Shown here piece by piece: positions 31,252 through 42,969 of a stretch of DNA of 64,000 bases. This DNA is from Symsagittifera roscoffensis (taxonomy: Eukaryota > Xenacoelomorpha > Acoela > Convolutidae). Each line of letters opens with the position of its first letter. Within the stretch, counting starts at the first letter, position 1. The DNA lies in NCBI RefSeq assembly GCF_963678635.1, contig NC_087069.1:33813090-33877089 (forward strand). Direction: 5' to 3'. The notes below the pieces were generated by a model, which did no database searches, was not told the origin of the DNA, and saw only the letters and a list, made by a program, of their open reading frames with translations. A program made the position numbers and the translations under genes.

Positions 31252-31658
31252 TGAGTTATGTCGGATGGTCTAACTCATAGGGTAATTTCGGATAGGGTAC
31301 ACAGTCTGCTCGTCACGCTATCTTATTTTCGGCCGGATAGATTCGTGCAACTTCTTAGTCTAATACCGATCCTAATCTTACTCTTATATCTACTAGTCTC
31401 AGGGTGTTTAACTAGTCTCTGCTAGGCTCAATAGATCTAGAGTATACTGGCTTATTGCGATTGCTGAAGTTCTTGGAGAGGTAACTAATTTCTAAGTTAA
31501 ATTCAAATATCTCTGGTGCTGAAATTACAAGTAATTTCAGCACTTACAAATAAGTGGGTTGTTAGTTAGATGGAATATGATTGGTTAATATTAAATATTT
31601 TACAGTGATAAAATATCTAAATTATCCAATAATAGAATGTAGTTTAGATCAGGTTCCA
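31252..31658 (-). repeat. 5' LTR, copy B
   Basis: 407 bp. A-like at the diagnostic sites near its left end, C-like at CCTAATC. Confidence 0.9.
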
Positions 31659-32594
31659 GTCGGTCGGCCAAAAATGGATTTCTTAAAAAGTACCAAAGGG
31701 GGGACCCTTTGGGTCGGCAGGGGGTCGAATCCCGCGACAAGGTACAACCATTAAATCTCCGAAGAGAATGCCAAGGAAAGAAGAGTTACACATATTTACC
31801 TCCATCCATTGTTTATTCTCAAAGTTTCCCAACATTTTCGCCAGTTTTAAACCACCTTATTAGTTTTTTACTATGCAAAAACAAAGGTTAAGTGGAATTG
31901 AACGACTAAATTGAAAAAATATATACTTGTCCACCTGTGCAAATATTTGGGAATGGTAATGCTGTAGTAATGACACACAATCATAATTCCGAATAAGATT
32001 TAAGTTGTTTAAAGGCACATGCACAACTATGTTGTTTTTTTCTCATTATAGCCTTCTCGAACAAGTGAGAATAGCCTTCATAAAATAATTCTTAAGCAGA
32101 GGCGAAGCAGAGCTTCCCACTACTTGCGATGCAACGCAAACATGAAAAAAACATTAGTCGAAAAAATTTTTATTTGTTGAAAAAAAAATAGGTGAGCCAA
32201 AATTTTAACATGTCTCGATAAAAACAACTACGGGCCCAGCTAAAGCTGGAGGTACGTGTTTGATATTGAATGAGTTTGCTGTACTGATACGGCATGATAA
32301 GTGTGATTACAAAAAAGGATTTGCCTGAAATTTAGTTGTTTCACGACTGAAATGAGTGAGAAAATAAAATAAAGTTGAAATGTAGTTTTCGCGTAAAGTC
32401 AACAAGTTTCCAAAAAACTGTCGAAGTTTCAAAAAGTTTGACTTGTTTGAAGACCGAAACCTTTTTTCTTAAAAACTGGGCAATGCCAACAAAAGGTAAG
32501 CTTTTAACAACCAGGTCATTCGCTTAAGCCTATAATATCAGATTTGGCAGGATAGTTAGCCAGAAAAATACAAAAGAACGGTTAACAAATCAAA
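31659..32594. other. Host flank in the triplication, copy B
   Basis: Same flank as 20207-21335 but shortened: GTCGAATCCC is joined directly to GCGACAAGG, deleting the right end of the hAT element and its 8-bp duplication. Confidence 0.8.
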
Positions 32595-33089
32595 GAGGTT
32601 ATTTGGAAAATTTAGGGGGAAAGGCGCCGATGAAATCTGGCTTATTGATGGTGTTGACGGTAGTGATAATGTTTCTGGTAGTGATGATGATGTTGTTGTA
32701 TCAGAAGAAATATCTATTGGTTCATTTACTATGTTCGGTTCGCCTTGTGTATATGAGTGTGTTGTCCAATATGGTGGCCTTTCTGTCGTGTCTGGGGGAT
32801 TAAAAGGGTTTTCTCGGATTTGCTGTGATGTGGGGGTTAAACCTAGGTAGTCTGAGGGTATATTTGAGGTGCTATGTTGTGAAAGGAGTGTAGGAGTTTC
32901 TGGCAGTGTACTGCTTGAATTTTCTGAAGTGGTTGATGTTGTTGATTGGGGTATATCGAAATGAACTCTGGGGGTTTGAAAATTTCTATTTCTTCGCGGA
33001 AGTATAATTTGTCTATTTAGTTCAACTGTATTTTGATTTTGACTAAGATGTCTTATTCTATTTAAATCTTGTGGTAATGTGGGGTACAA
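32556..33089 (-). pseudogene. Truncated Pro/Ser/Thr-rich ORF fused to host flank (copy C)
   Basis: Same chimeric 177-codon frame as in copy B, made by the junction at 32594/32595. Confidence 0.8.
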
Positions 33090-33325
33090 ATTATAAGTTG
33101 GTTCACTTAGGGATGCTTGTCGCTGAACTGGTTCTAGTGGTTCGGATAAACGGGCGTGTCGTTCTTCGAATGTGTACGGGTTATCTTGAAAAGAAATTCG
33201 TGTGGATGTTTGGGGGTTTTGGGTAGTTGAAGGTCTGACTGGGTTTTCTTGGGAAGATGTCGGTGAAGACTGTTTTGGTGGTGGTTGGTTAGCAGTTTTG
33301 GAAATGTGACTGATTAATCTGCTTC

Positions 33326-33514
33326 TTATTGGGAAGATTTATGTTTATTGTAATATTCTTCGATGAAAAGAATTAAAAGTATTGTTGCTAAGGCGAATGT
33401 GACTTTTGCCTTTTTTACACATTTGCACATTGTCATAATTAGGGATGATAAAAATGTGATGAAAATTACGAATAGTAAAAAAATATCTGTTCTACTAAAA
33501 TTTGTTTGTATCAT
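33326..33514 (-). CDS. Small membrane protein ORF 2 (copy C)
   Basis: Protein identical to the A and B copies. Confidence 0.45.
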   Translation of the reverse strand: MIQTNFSRTDIFLLFVIFITFLSSLIMTMCKCVKKAKVTFALATILLILFIEEYYNKHKSSQ

Positions 33515-33754
33515 TTAAATAGAATTTGAATTACCGTACCTGTAAATGTGGTCAAAGACTTGGGAAAGTTGAAGATATATTTCAAATCGGAAGTAGAAAA
33601 TTAAAAAAATTTTGCAAAAAATTATTAAAATGATTATTAGGGCTTCAAAAGTTTCAATAAAAAATATTAGCAAAAGTTTAAATAGAATGAAAAATTTTAT
33701 GAAAAGGTTTATGATTATATTTTTTAAAGTATCGACTGTTAAAGAGAGAAACAT
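33515..33754 (-). CDS. Small membrane protein ORF 1 (copy C)
   Basis: 79 codons; residue 2 is Phe rather than Leu. TAAATG junction to ORF 2 kept. Confidence 0.45.
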   Translation of the reverse strand: MFLSLTVDTLKNIIINLFIKFFILFKLLLIFFIETFEALIIILIIFCKIFLIFYFRFEIYLQLSQVFDHIYRYGNSNSI

Positions 33755-34333
33755 TTAAGAATTGATTCGTTTGTAGAATATTTTTTGAACTTCTGGGGCG
33801 GAATTCAAGTGTGGTCGGATTATTTATTGATTTTTTTGACAAGTGGGTTGAGTTTTGTTGAAAATTGTTGGAGGCTAATTTGATGGTGCTCGGGAGGTCT
33901 TCTTTGCTTTGTTTTTATTTGTTGGGTAATCTGGGGTATTTTTGAAATATTTGATCTTTAGGCCAAAAGATCATGGTCCTTTTTTACTTTAGGCTAATTT
34001 GCCATTTTTGGTTGGAGGGTTTTTGAGGTCCAAGTTGAGAAAATATTGTTGATCTTTGCATTACTTGATAGGGGAGGGCTGTAATATTATGGTGGTGTTT
34101 ATTTTAGTTGTCAAATTTTAGCAAGTTGCTTATTTTTGACCTGGGGGTTGGAAAGTTATAGTTATAGATATGCCTGGAGATTAATATCTATCGGCTAGTA
34201 GGTTTGTGTTAGAGATATTGAAGGTGACGGATTTGAGTGAATCCTATTGGCTGAATTTGAACTAGAATTGCTTTTAAGTGATTTTCAGCATGTTATCTTG
34301 AAAAAGTGAAAGTTCAAAATGGTTAGAGGTGTA

Positions 34334-35258
34334 CTAATTATTAGCTTTAAAATTAAAGTTGTTTTTGAAATTCAACTTTTTTAAATATTTTAGATTGTAG
34401 AATGAATGTTTTGTAATTTTTACGTGGCTGATTTCTGAGTCGTGATAAAACTCTGTGTTCTGATTTTTCTATTTGTTCTTGTGGTAAGATTTTTTCTATC
34501 ATTTTGGTATTTTTTCTTTCTTTTTGAGGTATTTTTGGGTCTGGTGTATTTGTGTTTTGTTTTTGATCTTGTTTATGATGAATGTCGTCATGTACATTTA
34601 TTTCTTGTTCTGTAAATGTATTCTTTTGAATGACTTTTAAACTTGTAAAAGAATATAATTGAGTTAATTCGCGTAATGCGTATTCTTTTGGGTAGTAAGG
34701 TAATAAATTGTTTCGATGTTGAACAATTTCTTTTTTAGTTGAGTCTGTGAGTTTGTATGTTACTTCAGTGGGTTTGGCAATTATTTGATATGGTCCTTTT
34801 CGAAGTGATTGTAATTTTTGGAGATTCCTTTTTGTGTATTAAAATTAGGTATTAAAACAAATGTTCCAATTTTTAATTCTCTGGCTGGCATAAAACGTGA
34901 ATTAATTTGGTTGTCAATGTTTTGCATCTGTAACAATTTCTTTGTTAGTTTTTGGTAGATTTCATTGTGTTGTTTATCTCAATGCATCAACAATGACCAT
35001 AATGTAAGAATTTCCTTCAGAGGATGGTGAAATTGGTCCTTTTGTGTCGAATGAAATTCTATGGTTGAAATATAAACTTTGTCCTTTAAAATCTTGTTTT
35101 TGTGCTATTTGTTTTTGATTCGGATAAGGTTTGTTCAATTGACATATTATACAATCATTGCATAATACTTTTATCCAAATTGTGGCAAAAGTCTTTTCTG
35201 ATTCTGAGTGTCCTTTTGTATTTTGTGTATGGGAGATGTTAAATGCTATCAGTATCAT
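34334..35258 (-). pseudogene. Integrase with deleted core (copy C), zinc domain open
   Basis: The zinc domain is uninterrupted here (94-codon frame 34974-35258): H10, H17, C36, C39, then the first catalytic Asp in SFDTKGP. It ends at TAA right after VIVDA at the shared core deletion; the C-terminal domain continues in another frame. Confidence 0.7.
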
Positions 35259-36138
35259 ACTTAAAGGCAGACAGGAACTTCAGAATCATCTAATTGATAT
35301 TCTAAAAGATCTGTATTTTCATTGATTGTTGTATTATTAAACTTTCGGAAATAACGGAGGAGTGTTTTGTTTCCTAAAATTGTGGTATCATTTTTTGCTG
35401 GTTATGTTTTATATTTGTGCCATGATTTGAGTTGTCTAAATACTGGGTCAAAATTTTGGTATTGCTTCAAAAGTTGAAGTGTAATTTTTTCTGTTGGTGG
35501 GAGAAAAATATTATCAATTTCTAGTTTTGATAAAGGAATTGTGTCAAGTGGGTCATGGAGGTTAAAAACTTGATTTATTGTGTATTTTGAATCATTTGTT
35601 TGTGGTCCTGATAAATTGATTTTATCGGTTAAATTTTCTTTTTCATTTGAAAAAAAAAGATTTTTTTAATGCGGTAGTTGTTTTATTTTATTTTGTTGAG
35701 TATTATTTTTTATCCATTGTGAAAATGGAATTGGTTTGAAGGTAGAGATGTACCTAATAAATCAACTTCATAGTGATTATTTTGGCAATCTAGGTAGAGT
35801 GGAAAATGTCGTAGATTATTTATTTGTGATTGATCAATGTCAGTTTTTACTGCATATTTGCATTCTAGTCGGGGTGATGTTTAATCTTTTGCGTGATAAA
35901 ATTTGATATTTTTTGGTATTTCAACTGTGAGTTTTCGTGTAAGTAGTTCAAGTTGCGTATTTCTACTTAATGTATCTGGTAGTGCAAGTTTTTTTCCTGC
36001 TGTCTAAACTATATGTAAGTTTGGGAATTTCATTAAAATTAATTGAAATCTATAAACTCTATGATTTGGATTTGATTTTTGTGTGAAAAGAAACATAATT
36101 GATTTGTGATCTGTAAATAAAACTGTTGGGTGTTTTGA
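35259..36138 (-). pseudogene. Pol connection region (copy C)
   Basis: Carries the TAA (35402-35404) and TAG (36004-36006) common to all copies. Confidence 0.55.
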
Positions 36139-36474
36139 TCAAAGTATCATAAATTCGTATTCTGTAAGTGTGTATATTATAGCTGTACATTCTCTCATTA
36201 GAGTAGAGAGTCTTAGCTCGGCTTGCGTGAATAATCGTGAATTTGCTGATATAAGATTCTTTTTATTTGTTCCACTATACGATTGTAATAATGCTGCGCC
36301 GATGCCAAAATTTGAAGCATCGCACATTGCATAGAATGGTTGGTTTGGATCTGGAATTGTGTTTGAAATTTGTTCTGTCAAAAAATTTTTAATTTCTTCA
36401 AATCGTGTTTGATGTTCAGTGGTCCATTCAAAATTATTTTGTTGTCTGAGGATGTTATAAAAAGGTCTTAAATA
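36139..36474 (-). pseudogene. RNase H domain (copy C)
   Basis: Follows a TAA near 36477 (CAA TAA TAT, where A has Leu and B has Tyr) and ends in the TGA shared with B. Contains the FYAMCDASNF and LMRECTAI motifs. Confidence 0.75.
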
Positions 36475-37767
36475 TTATTGCATTTTGTAAACATATTTAC
36501 TTAAGAAATTCAACATTCCAAGGAATTCTTGGATTTTCTTTTTATTTGTGGGTGGTTGAAGTTTTTGAATTGCTTCAATGCGTGATTTTAATGGGGTGAT
36601 AGTGTTTCGTTCGATTTTATGTCCTAAAAATTTAACGCGTGTTAAGAAGAAATGTGATTCATCGGGGGCTGCTTTCAGATTTTTGTTCTGAAGTATTTTG
36701 TGATATTTTTCTAAGACTGTAAACATTTCGTCTTTAGTTTGTGATTGCATTAAAACATCATCTAAATATGTGATTGCATTTTTCTTAAGTATTAGTGGTC
36801 TAAAAATTTTACTCATGAAAGCTGAAAAATCTGCTGGTCCTATGGATATTCCATAGAATAATCGATTAATTTCGTATTGTTGATTTCCAATAACAAATTG
36901 TGTTAATCGTCGTGATTGTTCATCTAGTGGCATCTGATTGTAAGCACTATTCATATCTGCGGTTGTGAAGTACTTACCATTTATCTTTGTTAGAATAACT
37001 TGTTTTGGTTCAATGGGCCAATTACATTTCGATTCGTCAATTAGTGAATTGAGATATCTAGCGTCTAAAACTATTTTTAGTGATTCACCTTTTGCTAGAA
37101 TGATAACAGGGTTGATGAAGGTATTACCTTTTGGTTGTTCTTCCGTATTTACTGGTGATATAATTTCGCATTGTTCTAAAATATCAAGTAAACTAATTAC
37201 CTTATCGTGTAAATGAATTGGTACTTTACTTGCTCTTTGTTTTTTGAAAACTGCGTCAAGTTTTAACGGGAGATGTAGTGATGAACTGATTTTCCCAACA
37301 TAGACTGTGGAGTATTTTATTAGTTGTTTAGCTAATTTGTCAAATTCATCTTGTGTTATTTGTGAATGTTGAAAATTAAACATTGTTAAAAATTTTTGTT
37401 GTCCTTTTGTGTAATTTGTTATATTAAATGTCGGTTTAAAATATGGTGTTTTTGTGAAGTAATCTGTATTTCTTTTTTCATTACTTATTATATTATTTAT
37501 GGATAATTCTTTGTTAAAAATTGTTGATTGACAAATATCTAATAGTTGTAATATATTATTTACTTGATATGCTACTTCATTTATAGGTGAAGTTGTAGCG
37601 TTTGTTTCACAATATCCTAATAGTCCGAAGGGTAGTGTTATTTGAAATGGTGTATTATTATACACGTGTAGTGAAATAATATCGGAATTTGTGTTGTTTA
37701 AGTTTTTTATGGATGATATTGTAATTTTGAAAAATTTGTGAATGGGTTTAAATTCGAAATCTGACAT
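36475..37767 (-). pseudogene. Reverse transcriptase with N-terminal linker (copy C)
   Basis: 430 codons including about 128 residues of linker that are blocked in A and B. YLDD and TADMNSAYNQ are intact; one Ala in the IGPAAF segment is Asp. Ends in a private TAA. Confidence 0.9.
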
Positions 37768-38050
37768 AAAAAGTTGTTGTTTGTTTTGATTTTTGTCGTA
37801 CTGATGAACTTGTTTTAATGAAAAGTTATATACGTTTCCTGATAGTGGTTTCAGGTGTTTTCGTTCTTGATTATAAAAGGGGTAAAATTTTGAGAAAAAT
37901 GGTGGTTGTTTGTTTAATCTTTGAAAGAATGTTAAGGCTGTGTTTTTTGTTTTTGTATATTTATCTTTGATATGGATTTTACTATTTAAGATGTTTATTG
38001 TTGGTATATATTTAGTTATAAACGGTATGCCAATGATATTGTGCTTAATA

Positions 38051-38737
38051 TCAGTAATTATGAAATAATTGTTTAAATGGCTTATTCAAAATTTTGTTTT
38101 GTTCCATTGTTCTTGTTGGAACAACGAATAGTTGGATTTTTCCATAATTTACTAATGTTGATCCTTGTGCTGTTGCTAATTTACTAGATGTTTCAAGAGG
38201 TGTTAAATTCGGATGTAGTGTTTTGATTTCATTCCATGTGGGAATGTTAAGGATAATTGATTCTGCTCCTGAGTCGATTAAAAAATCATTTTCAAGATCT
38301 GGTGGTTGAAATTCTTTAGTTCTTGGACTTACTAGGAGAAGTGAGATTGTCCAATTTTTTTCTCTTGGTTGTTCTTTTTGTATGTTTTGATAAATATGTT
38401 TTGTGTTTGAGCATTTTACTTCGTCTTTTTTATCAGGTTTAATTACAGTGCTAACTTCGTTTACTTCTTGTGTAGTTCGGGTATTATTATTAATGGGGCT
38501 AGTGTAATAATTCTGAAGAAGTTCCAATTGATTTTCGTAAATGTGTGAACTAAAGGGTTGTTCATATGTGACAGGTTCATAGTCGTTTTCGACTGTTATG
38601 ATATTTACTGAGATGGTATTATCTGTATCACTTTCAGTATCTGTTGATTCACAATTAATGTGGTTTAATTGTAATTCATTATTTTCTGTGTTATCAATAC
38701 CTGGGGGGTCTGAAGGTGTTTCTTCATTTGTTTGCAC
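38051..38737 (-). pseudogene. Aspartic protease (copy C), truncated
   Basis: 228 codons with DSG intact (FLIDSGAES); a one-base insertion near 38058 (GTAATTATG) ends it inside the C-terminal half. Confidence 0.75.
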
Positions 38738-39262
38738 TTGGTTGATATGTCTTTGATGCTTTGGTGTTTTACTTCTGTATCGATGTTTAGAATCGGGGTA
38801 ACGGTTATTATTCCTATAAGGTGATTGGGAATAATTTCTGTATCTATTGTTGTAGCTTGAGTTTCGGTTTTGTGAATTATTTTATGATCGGTTATGATAT
38901 TTATCATTTGATCTTTGATAACTTGATCTATTATATGAAATATTCCTTGATCTGTTGTTAAGATAGTTCTGATTTCGATTGTTGGAATACCTTCTATTCC
39001 TATTGTTTGAATAGTGTCATTCCCTGGGTTTGAATGGGAACTGGATCCAGAAACAAATTCTGTTGTGTTTGAATTCGATCGTGAATAGTTATTTTGGTTA
39101 TTTTGGCTAATCGATCGGTTATATCTATTTTGTGAGAAATTTCGTGAATTTCCTCGTTCGGGTGATCTACCTCTATAACTGGAGTTATATGGTGATTGAT
39201 TTCTTGAATAATTTGAGTTACCTGGAAGTGGTTTTCCAGAACTGTTATTACTGTATATATTT

Positions 39263-39586
39263 TTATTTGGTAGGTTTTGATTTTTTTTTCGTATATTGAT
39301 AGAATGACTTATTTGGTTCTTTGTGCTTTTGAGGTTTATTCAGATTGTCTTGTTGTTTTTGTCTACATTCGGCAATACTGTGTCCGTATCGTCGGCAATA
39401 ATTACACCATTTCTTGAAAGATGTATTCCCTTTAAAGTTTGGGTTCTTTTCATAGATCTTTAGTATTTCAGTGATTTTTTCAATCAAGTGTGTATCTGAT
39501 CCTTGTATGTTATTTATATGGGTAGTATTTGTTTCAATCCGATTAACATACTGTAGTTTTAAATTTTCTATTTCTTCAAATTTCAT
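39263..39586 (-). pseudogene. Gag nucleocapsid part (copy C)
   Basis: 107 codons with the CCHC knuckle; ends KKKSKPTK at the longer T run, as in copy A. Confidence 0.75.
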
Positions 39587-39615
39587 TGTGATTTCTGCTT
39601 GTTCTAATTTATCTA

Positions 39616-40593
39616 CTAATTTTCTAAAACTAAATCTGGTTCTCGAATTGATGAGGGGTGTGATGCTCTCTTTTTTATAGCTATTTTCCTTAATTGAGGT
39701 GTTAAGGTCATCATTAAAATTTCTGTCACTTTTGTGTTTTTGTAGTCATGTGTATTGATTGAATATGCTTTTCCAACTAGTGTTTCGATTCGAACTGCTA
39801 ATTGTTTAAATGTTTCATTTGGTAATCTGCGAATTTTGTTGCATAAAACTCTTTGATGTTGTTTGTTTCTTTCAGAATCAAACATTTTTGAAAATTCTTG
39901 TGTGAATCTTTTCCAATCTGATTTTATTTCTATAGGTAGTACTGAAAACCATTTTTGGGCTGCGCCATCTAGTGTTGTTTGGATTAGCGCTGTGCGTCTA
40001 TGTATCCAATTTTGATGGAGTGGCGTATTAAATGGTTCGGGTCCTATATTTAAAATTAAATTTGCTGTAACTGCGTTTAAACAGTCTTCTACAGAATATT
40101 CAGGGTCTGTGCCTGTGAATACCATCAGTGGTTTATTTGATGTTATTGATGATCCACCCATGAGGTATGGATTCATAGTCATCTGTAGTGATTCTGCGGC
40201 ATTTGGCATTTGTGAAAAATTTGTCAGTTGATTTTTTGTTTTTTCATGTTGTTTTAAATAATATGGTAGTGGTATTTCGTTTTGCATTTGAGTTGGTTGG
40301 TAAGAATGCATAGTTATTGGGTTTTGTGATTGTATAGGTTGAAAATATTGTGCGTGATTTGAGTTTTGTATATGCATTGGTTGTTTATGTTGCATATCTG
40401 CTGGATTTTGCGGGTAAATCTTTATATTTTGTGATGGTTGGGATTGTCGCGGTCTTTGTGTTCGATATTCTTGTGTATATGATGCAAAAATATCTGGTTG
40501 ATGATAATCATCATCATCAGATGATAAGTATTTTGTGTAATAAGGTGTTTGCTGTTTATTCCTATTTTGTTCAAAAAAATGGGTAATTTTCAC
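39616..40593 (-). pseudogene. gag: Gag capsid (copy C), frameshifted at both ends
   Basis: Has the capsid deletion shared with B and an extra A near 40576 that separates it from the gag ATG at 40695. Confidence 0.85.
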
Positions 40594-40595
40594 TT

Positions 40596-40838
40596 TTATC
40601 CTGTGGAGGGTGTGGATTTTCTTGGAAGTTTACTGAATTGGTCGATGTATTTGGAAGATTCCAATAATGAGAACATACGTGATTTAGGTTTTGCATATTT
40701 TCTCGGGGGCGGGGGGGGGGGTTGATTTGTTTTTGACTGATTTACATAATTATAGTTGTGTTCTGCAAAATTGTTTCTTGTGAACGTTTTTCGTGTTTTT
40801 GACGGTTTTTTCATTGGTCTATACCTCTGATAGTCCAT
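40596..40838 (-). CDS. Basic/proline-run ORF overlapping the gag start (copy C)
   Basis: 80 codons from ATG: Lys/Arg-rich start, then a hexaproline coded by the G/C homopolymer, then sequence that is the gag N terminus read in another frame. It may be a true N-terminal extension of Gag when the homopolymer has a suitable length, or an artefact. Copy A lost it. Confidence 0.35.
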   Translation of the reverse strand: MDYQRYRPMKKPSKTRKTFTRNNFAEHNYNYVNQSKTNQPPPPPPRKYAKPKSRMFSLLESSKYIDQFSKLPRKSTPSTG

Positions 40839-40880
40839 ATGTGAATATTTTGGAGCAACCGAAGGTTTAACGGTCGATTG

Positions 40881-41417
40881 TTAGGTTACTTGTGGTAGTG
40901 ATGTATTTGTATTTTTTGGTGTTGTGAGGTTGGGACGTATTGGTGAGATACTTTGTTGTGTAGTTGTTACTGTTGTTTGGACTATTTCTTCATTTATATA
41001 GTGCGATGGTGTTTGAATATCTTGTTGTGTAAGATTTCTAGTTCCATTGAGATTTTCATTATGTATAACTGTTGAATTTAAGCTGTTATTTCGTGTATCG
41101 GGTAAAAATGTATTATAATTTAAAGGTGTTGCATCAATTGTTATTGGTATTACTTGTACATAATCTTTGTGAAAAGATATTGTACTTATTGCTTGACTTG
41201 AGATATCTGCTGGGAAATTTAAAAATGCTGGATGAGACCATTCGGGGTCCCAAACGTAATCTGATTGTTCTGCAATGACAGCGTCGTCATTGGTACTTTG
41301 GGGTCTAAAGTTTTTTCTTGCTTGTTCAATTAAGTCGATTTTATGTGTAAAATAATCAATGGTAAACCATGCTAGTATTTTTTGTAGATCATGTTTAGTG
41401 TTTTGTTGGTAGATCAT
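40881..41417 (-). CDS. Leader ORF c, 178 codons (copy C)
   Basis: Identical protein to the copy B ORF at 29572-30108. Confidence 0.45.
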   Translation of the reverse strand: MIYQQNTKHDLQKILAWFTIDYFTHKIDLIEQARKNFRPQSTNDDAVIAEQSDYVWDPEWSHPAFLNFPADISSQAISTISFHKDYVQVIPITIDATPLNYNTFLPDTRNNSLNSTVIHNENLNGTRNLTQQDIQTPSHYINEEIVQTTVTTTQQSISPIRPNLTTPKNTNTSLPQVT

Positions 41418-41483
41418 GTTTAGTGTTTTGTTGGTTTTGTTGGTAGAGACATCATTATTGGTAAAATTTTCACGGATTGCGTT

Positions 41484-41996
41484 TCAAAATGTTGAGAATG
41501 CGGCGATTTTGTTTCTTACTTTTGTATGTTTTGATTTTTGGACTGGTGATATACTTTGAGCTTCTGTTCTTTCTAATATAGATATATAACTATAAATTAT
41601 TGCAAAAACTTCGTTGGTGAATATTGAGTTTGCTCTCTGTGAGTTTTGATATTGCATCCTTTTGATGTATTCTGTGAATACTTTTGAAAATTCTAAATCA
41701 ATATCGTCTGTTTGGATAACGTATTTACCATGAAGTGTTCTTGGTGTGCTGAATTCTATGGTGTAGATTCCGTATTGTTGTGTTAGGTTACATATGTCTT
41801 TCAAATAATGTTCTATAATTTGTGTGTTGATTTTTATATCTGGGAATTCTGATTTGCATGGGCTGATTCCTGGTTCGAACAAATTTATGAGTAAATTTTT
41901 GCAAAAGCGTGTTTGTCCTCTATCACTATGTGAAATTATAATAAAGGGAAAAACTGCTTCTTCGTCTAGACTTTTGTCACTTTGAGTGTTGCTCAT
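41484..41996 (-). CDS. Leader ORF b, 170 codons (copy C)
   Basis: One substitution against copy B (Arg to Thr near residue 58). Confidence 0.5.
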   Translation of the reverse strand: MSNTQSDKSLDEEAVFPFIIISHSDRGQTRFCKNLLINLFEPGISPCKSEFPDIKINTQIIEHYLKDICNLTQQYGIYTIEFSTPRTLHGKYVIQTDDIDLEFSKVFTEYIKRMQYQNSQRANSIFTNEVFAIIYSYISILERTEAQSISPVQKSKHTKVRNKIAAFSTF

Positions 41997-42243
41997 TTTT
42001 TCGTTTGGTGACTGTTATTATATAATTATTAATATGTCTAATTGGTTGATTCCAATTGTATAGATGTACTGGTTTGTTTTTATATTTCTTTTTTATTCTA
42101 TTTTTCCTCTTTTTGATGAGTTTGAAGTTGTTTCTGAATCGGAAAAATATAACTGATCATGGATTGGGCAATTTTTGTTTACTGATTCTTTTAACTTGTA
42201 TAGTGCGTCGAGACTACTGACTTCTGATTCGGAGAATGCATTT

Positions 42244-42462
42244 CTATTTTTTGAAAATCTTTTTCGTGTTATCTGTCTTTGTTAACTTATAATTTTTCTT
42301 TTTCTTGTTTGTCGTTTTGTTCGAATGTATCCAGCTGTTTGTGTATGTGGGGTTTACAAGATCATATTTTTGGTCGTCTATTTCACATTTGTGTAGTACG
42401 GATAGCGGCTCTGATCTATTGAGTCGTAGAGACATTTCAAATAAATTATTGTCTTGTAACAT
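42244..42462 (-). CDS. Leader ORF a, 72 codons (copy C)
   Basis: A few substitutions against B (HNCELD to HKCEID), frame kept. Confidence 0.4.
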   Translation of the reverse strand: MLQDNNLFEMSLRLNRSEPLSVLHKCEIDDQKYDLVNPTYTNSWIHSNKTTNKKKKNYKLTKTDNTKKIFKK

Positions 42463-42538
42463 TTTGAAAATGTTTTGTCTAATTTCTAATCTACTTTTGG
42501 TTTATACTAAGCTATTTTGTTTTTTAAGGTCTTATTCG

Positions 42539-42556
42539 AGACTTATGGTCGCACCA
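42539..42556 (-). promoter_or_regulatory. Primer-binding site (copy C)
   Basis: Same TGGTGCGACCATAAGTC following the LTR. Confidence 0.6.
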
Positions 42557-42558
42557 GA

Positions 42559-42965
42559 TGAGTTATGTCCGATGGTCTAACTCATAGAGTAATTTCGGAT
42601 AGGGTACACCGTCTGCTCGTCACGCTATCTTATTTTCGGCCGGATAGATTCGTGCAACTTCTTAGTCTAATACCGATCCTAATCTTACTCCTATATCTAC
42701 TAGTCTCAGGGTGTTTAACTAGTCTCTGCTAGGCTCAATAGATCTAGAGTATACTGGCTTATTGCGATTGCTGAAGTTCTTGGAGAGGTAACTAATTTCT
42801 AAGTTAAATTCAAATCTCTCTGGTGCTGAAATTACAAGTAATTTCAGCACTTACAAATAAGTGGGTTGTTAGTTAGATGGAATATGATTGGTTAATATTA
42901 AATATTTTACAGTGATAAAATATCTAATTTATCCAATAATAGAATGTAGTTTAGATCAGGTTTCA
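42559..42965 (-). repeat. 5' LTR, copy C (original partner of the 3' LTR)
   Basis: 407 bp. Agrees with the LTR at 3299 at GTCCGATGG, ATAGAGTAA and CACCGTC. Followed by GTCG (42966-42969), the same target duplication as at 3295-3298. Confidence 0.9.
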
Positions 42966-42969
42966 GTCG

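Larger units (their letters stand above)
21336..32594. repeat. Tandem triplication unit, copy B
   Basis: 11,259 bp. Has the complete leader (small ORFs a, b and c), and the longest single RT-RNase H frame. The flank after its LTR has lost about 213 bp (junction near 31733), removing the hAT right end. Shares some stops only with A and others only with C. Confidence 0.9.

Noticed and set aside
19800-42965. Three separate retrotransposition events
   Set aside because: The units share host flank, identical breakpoints and the same internal deletions, and only one set of target duplications exists.
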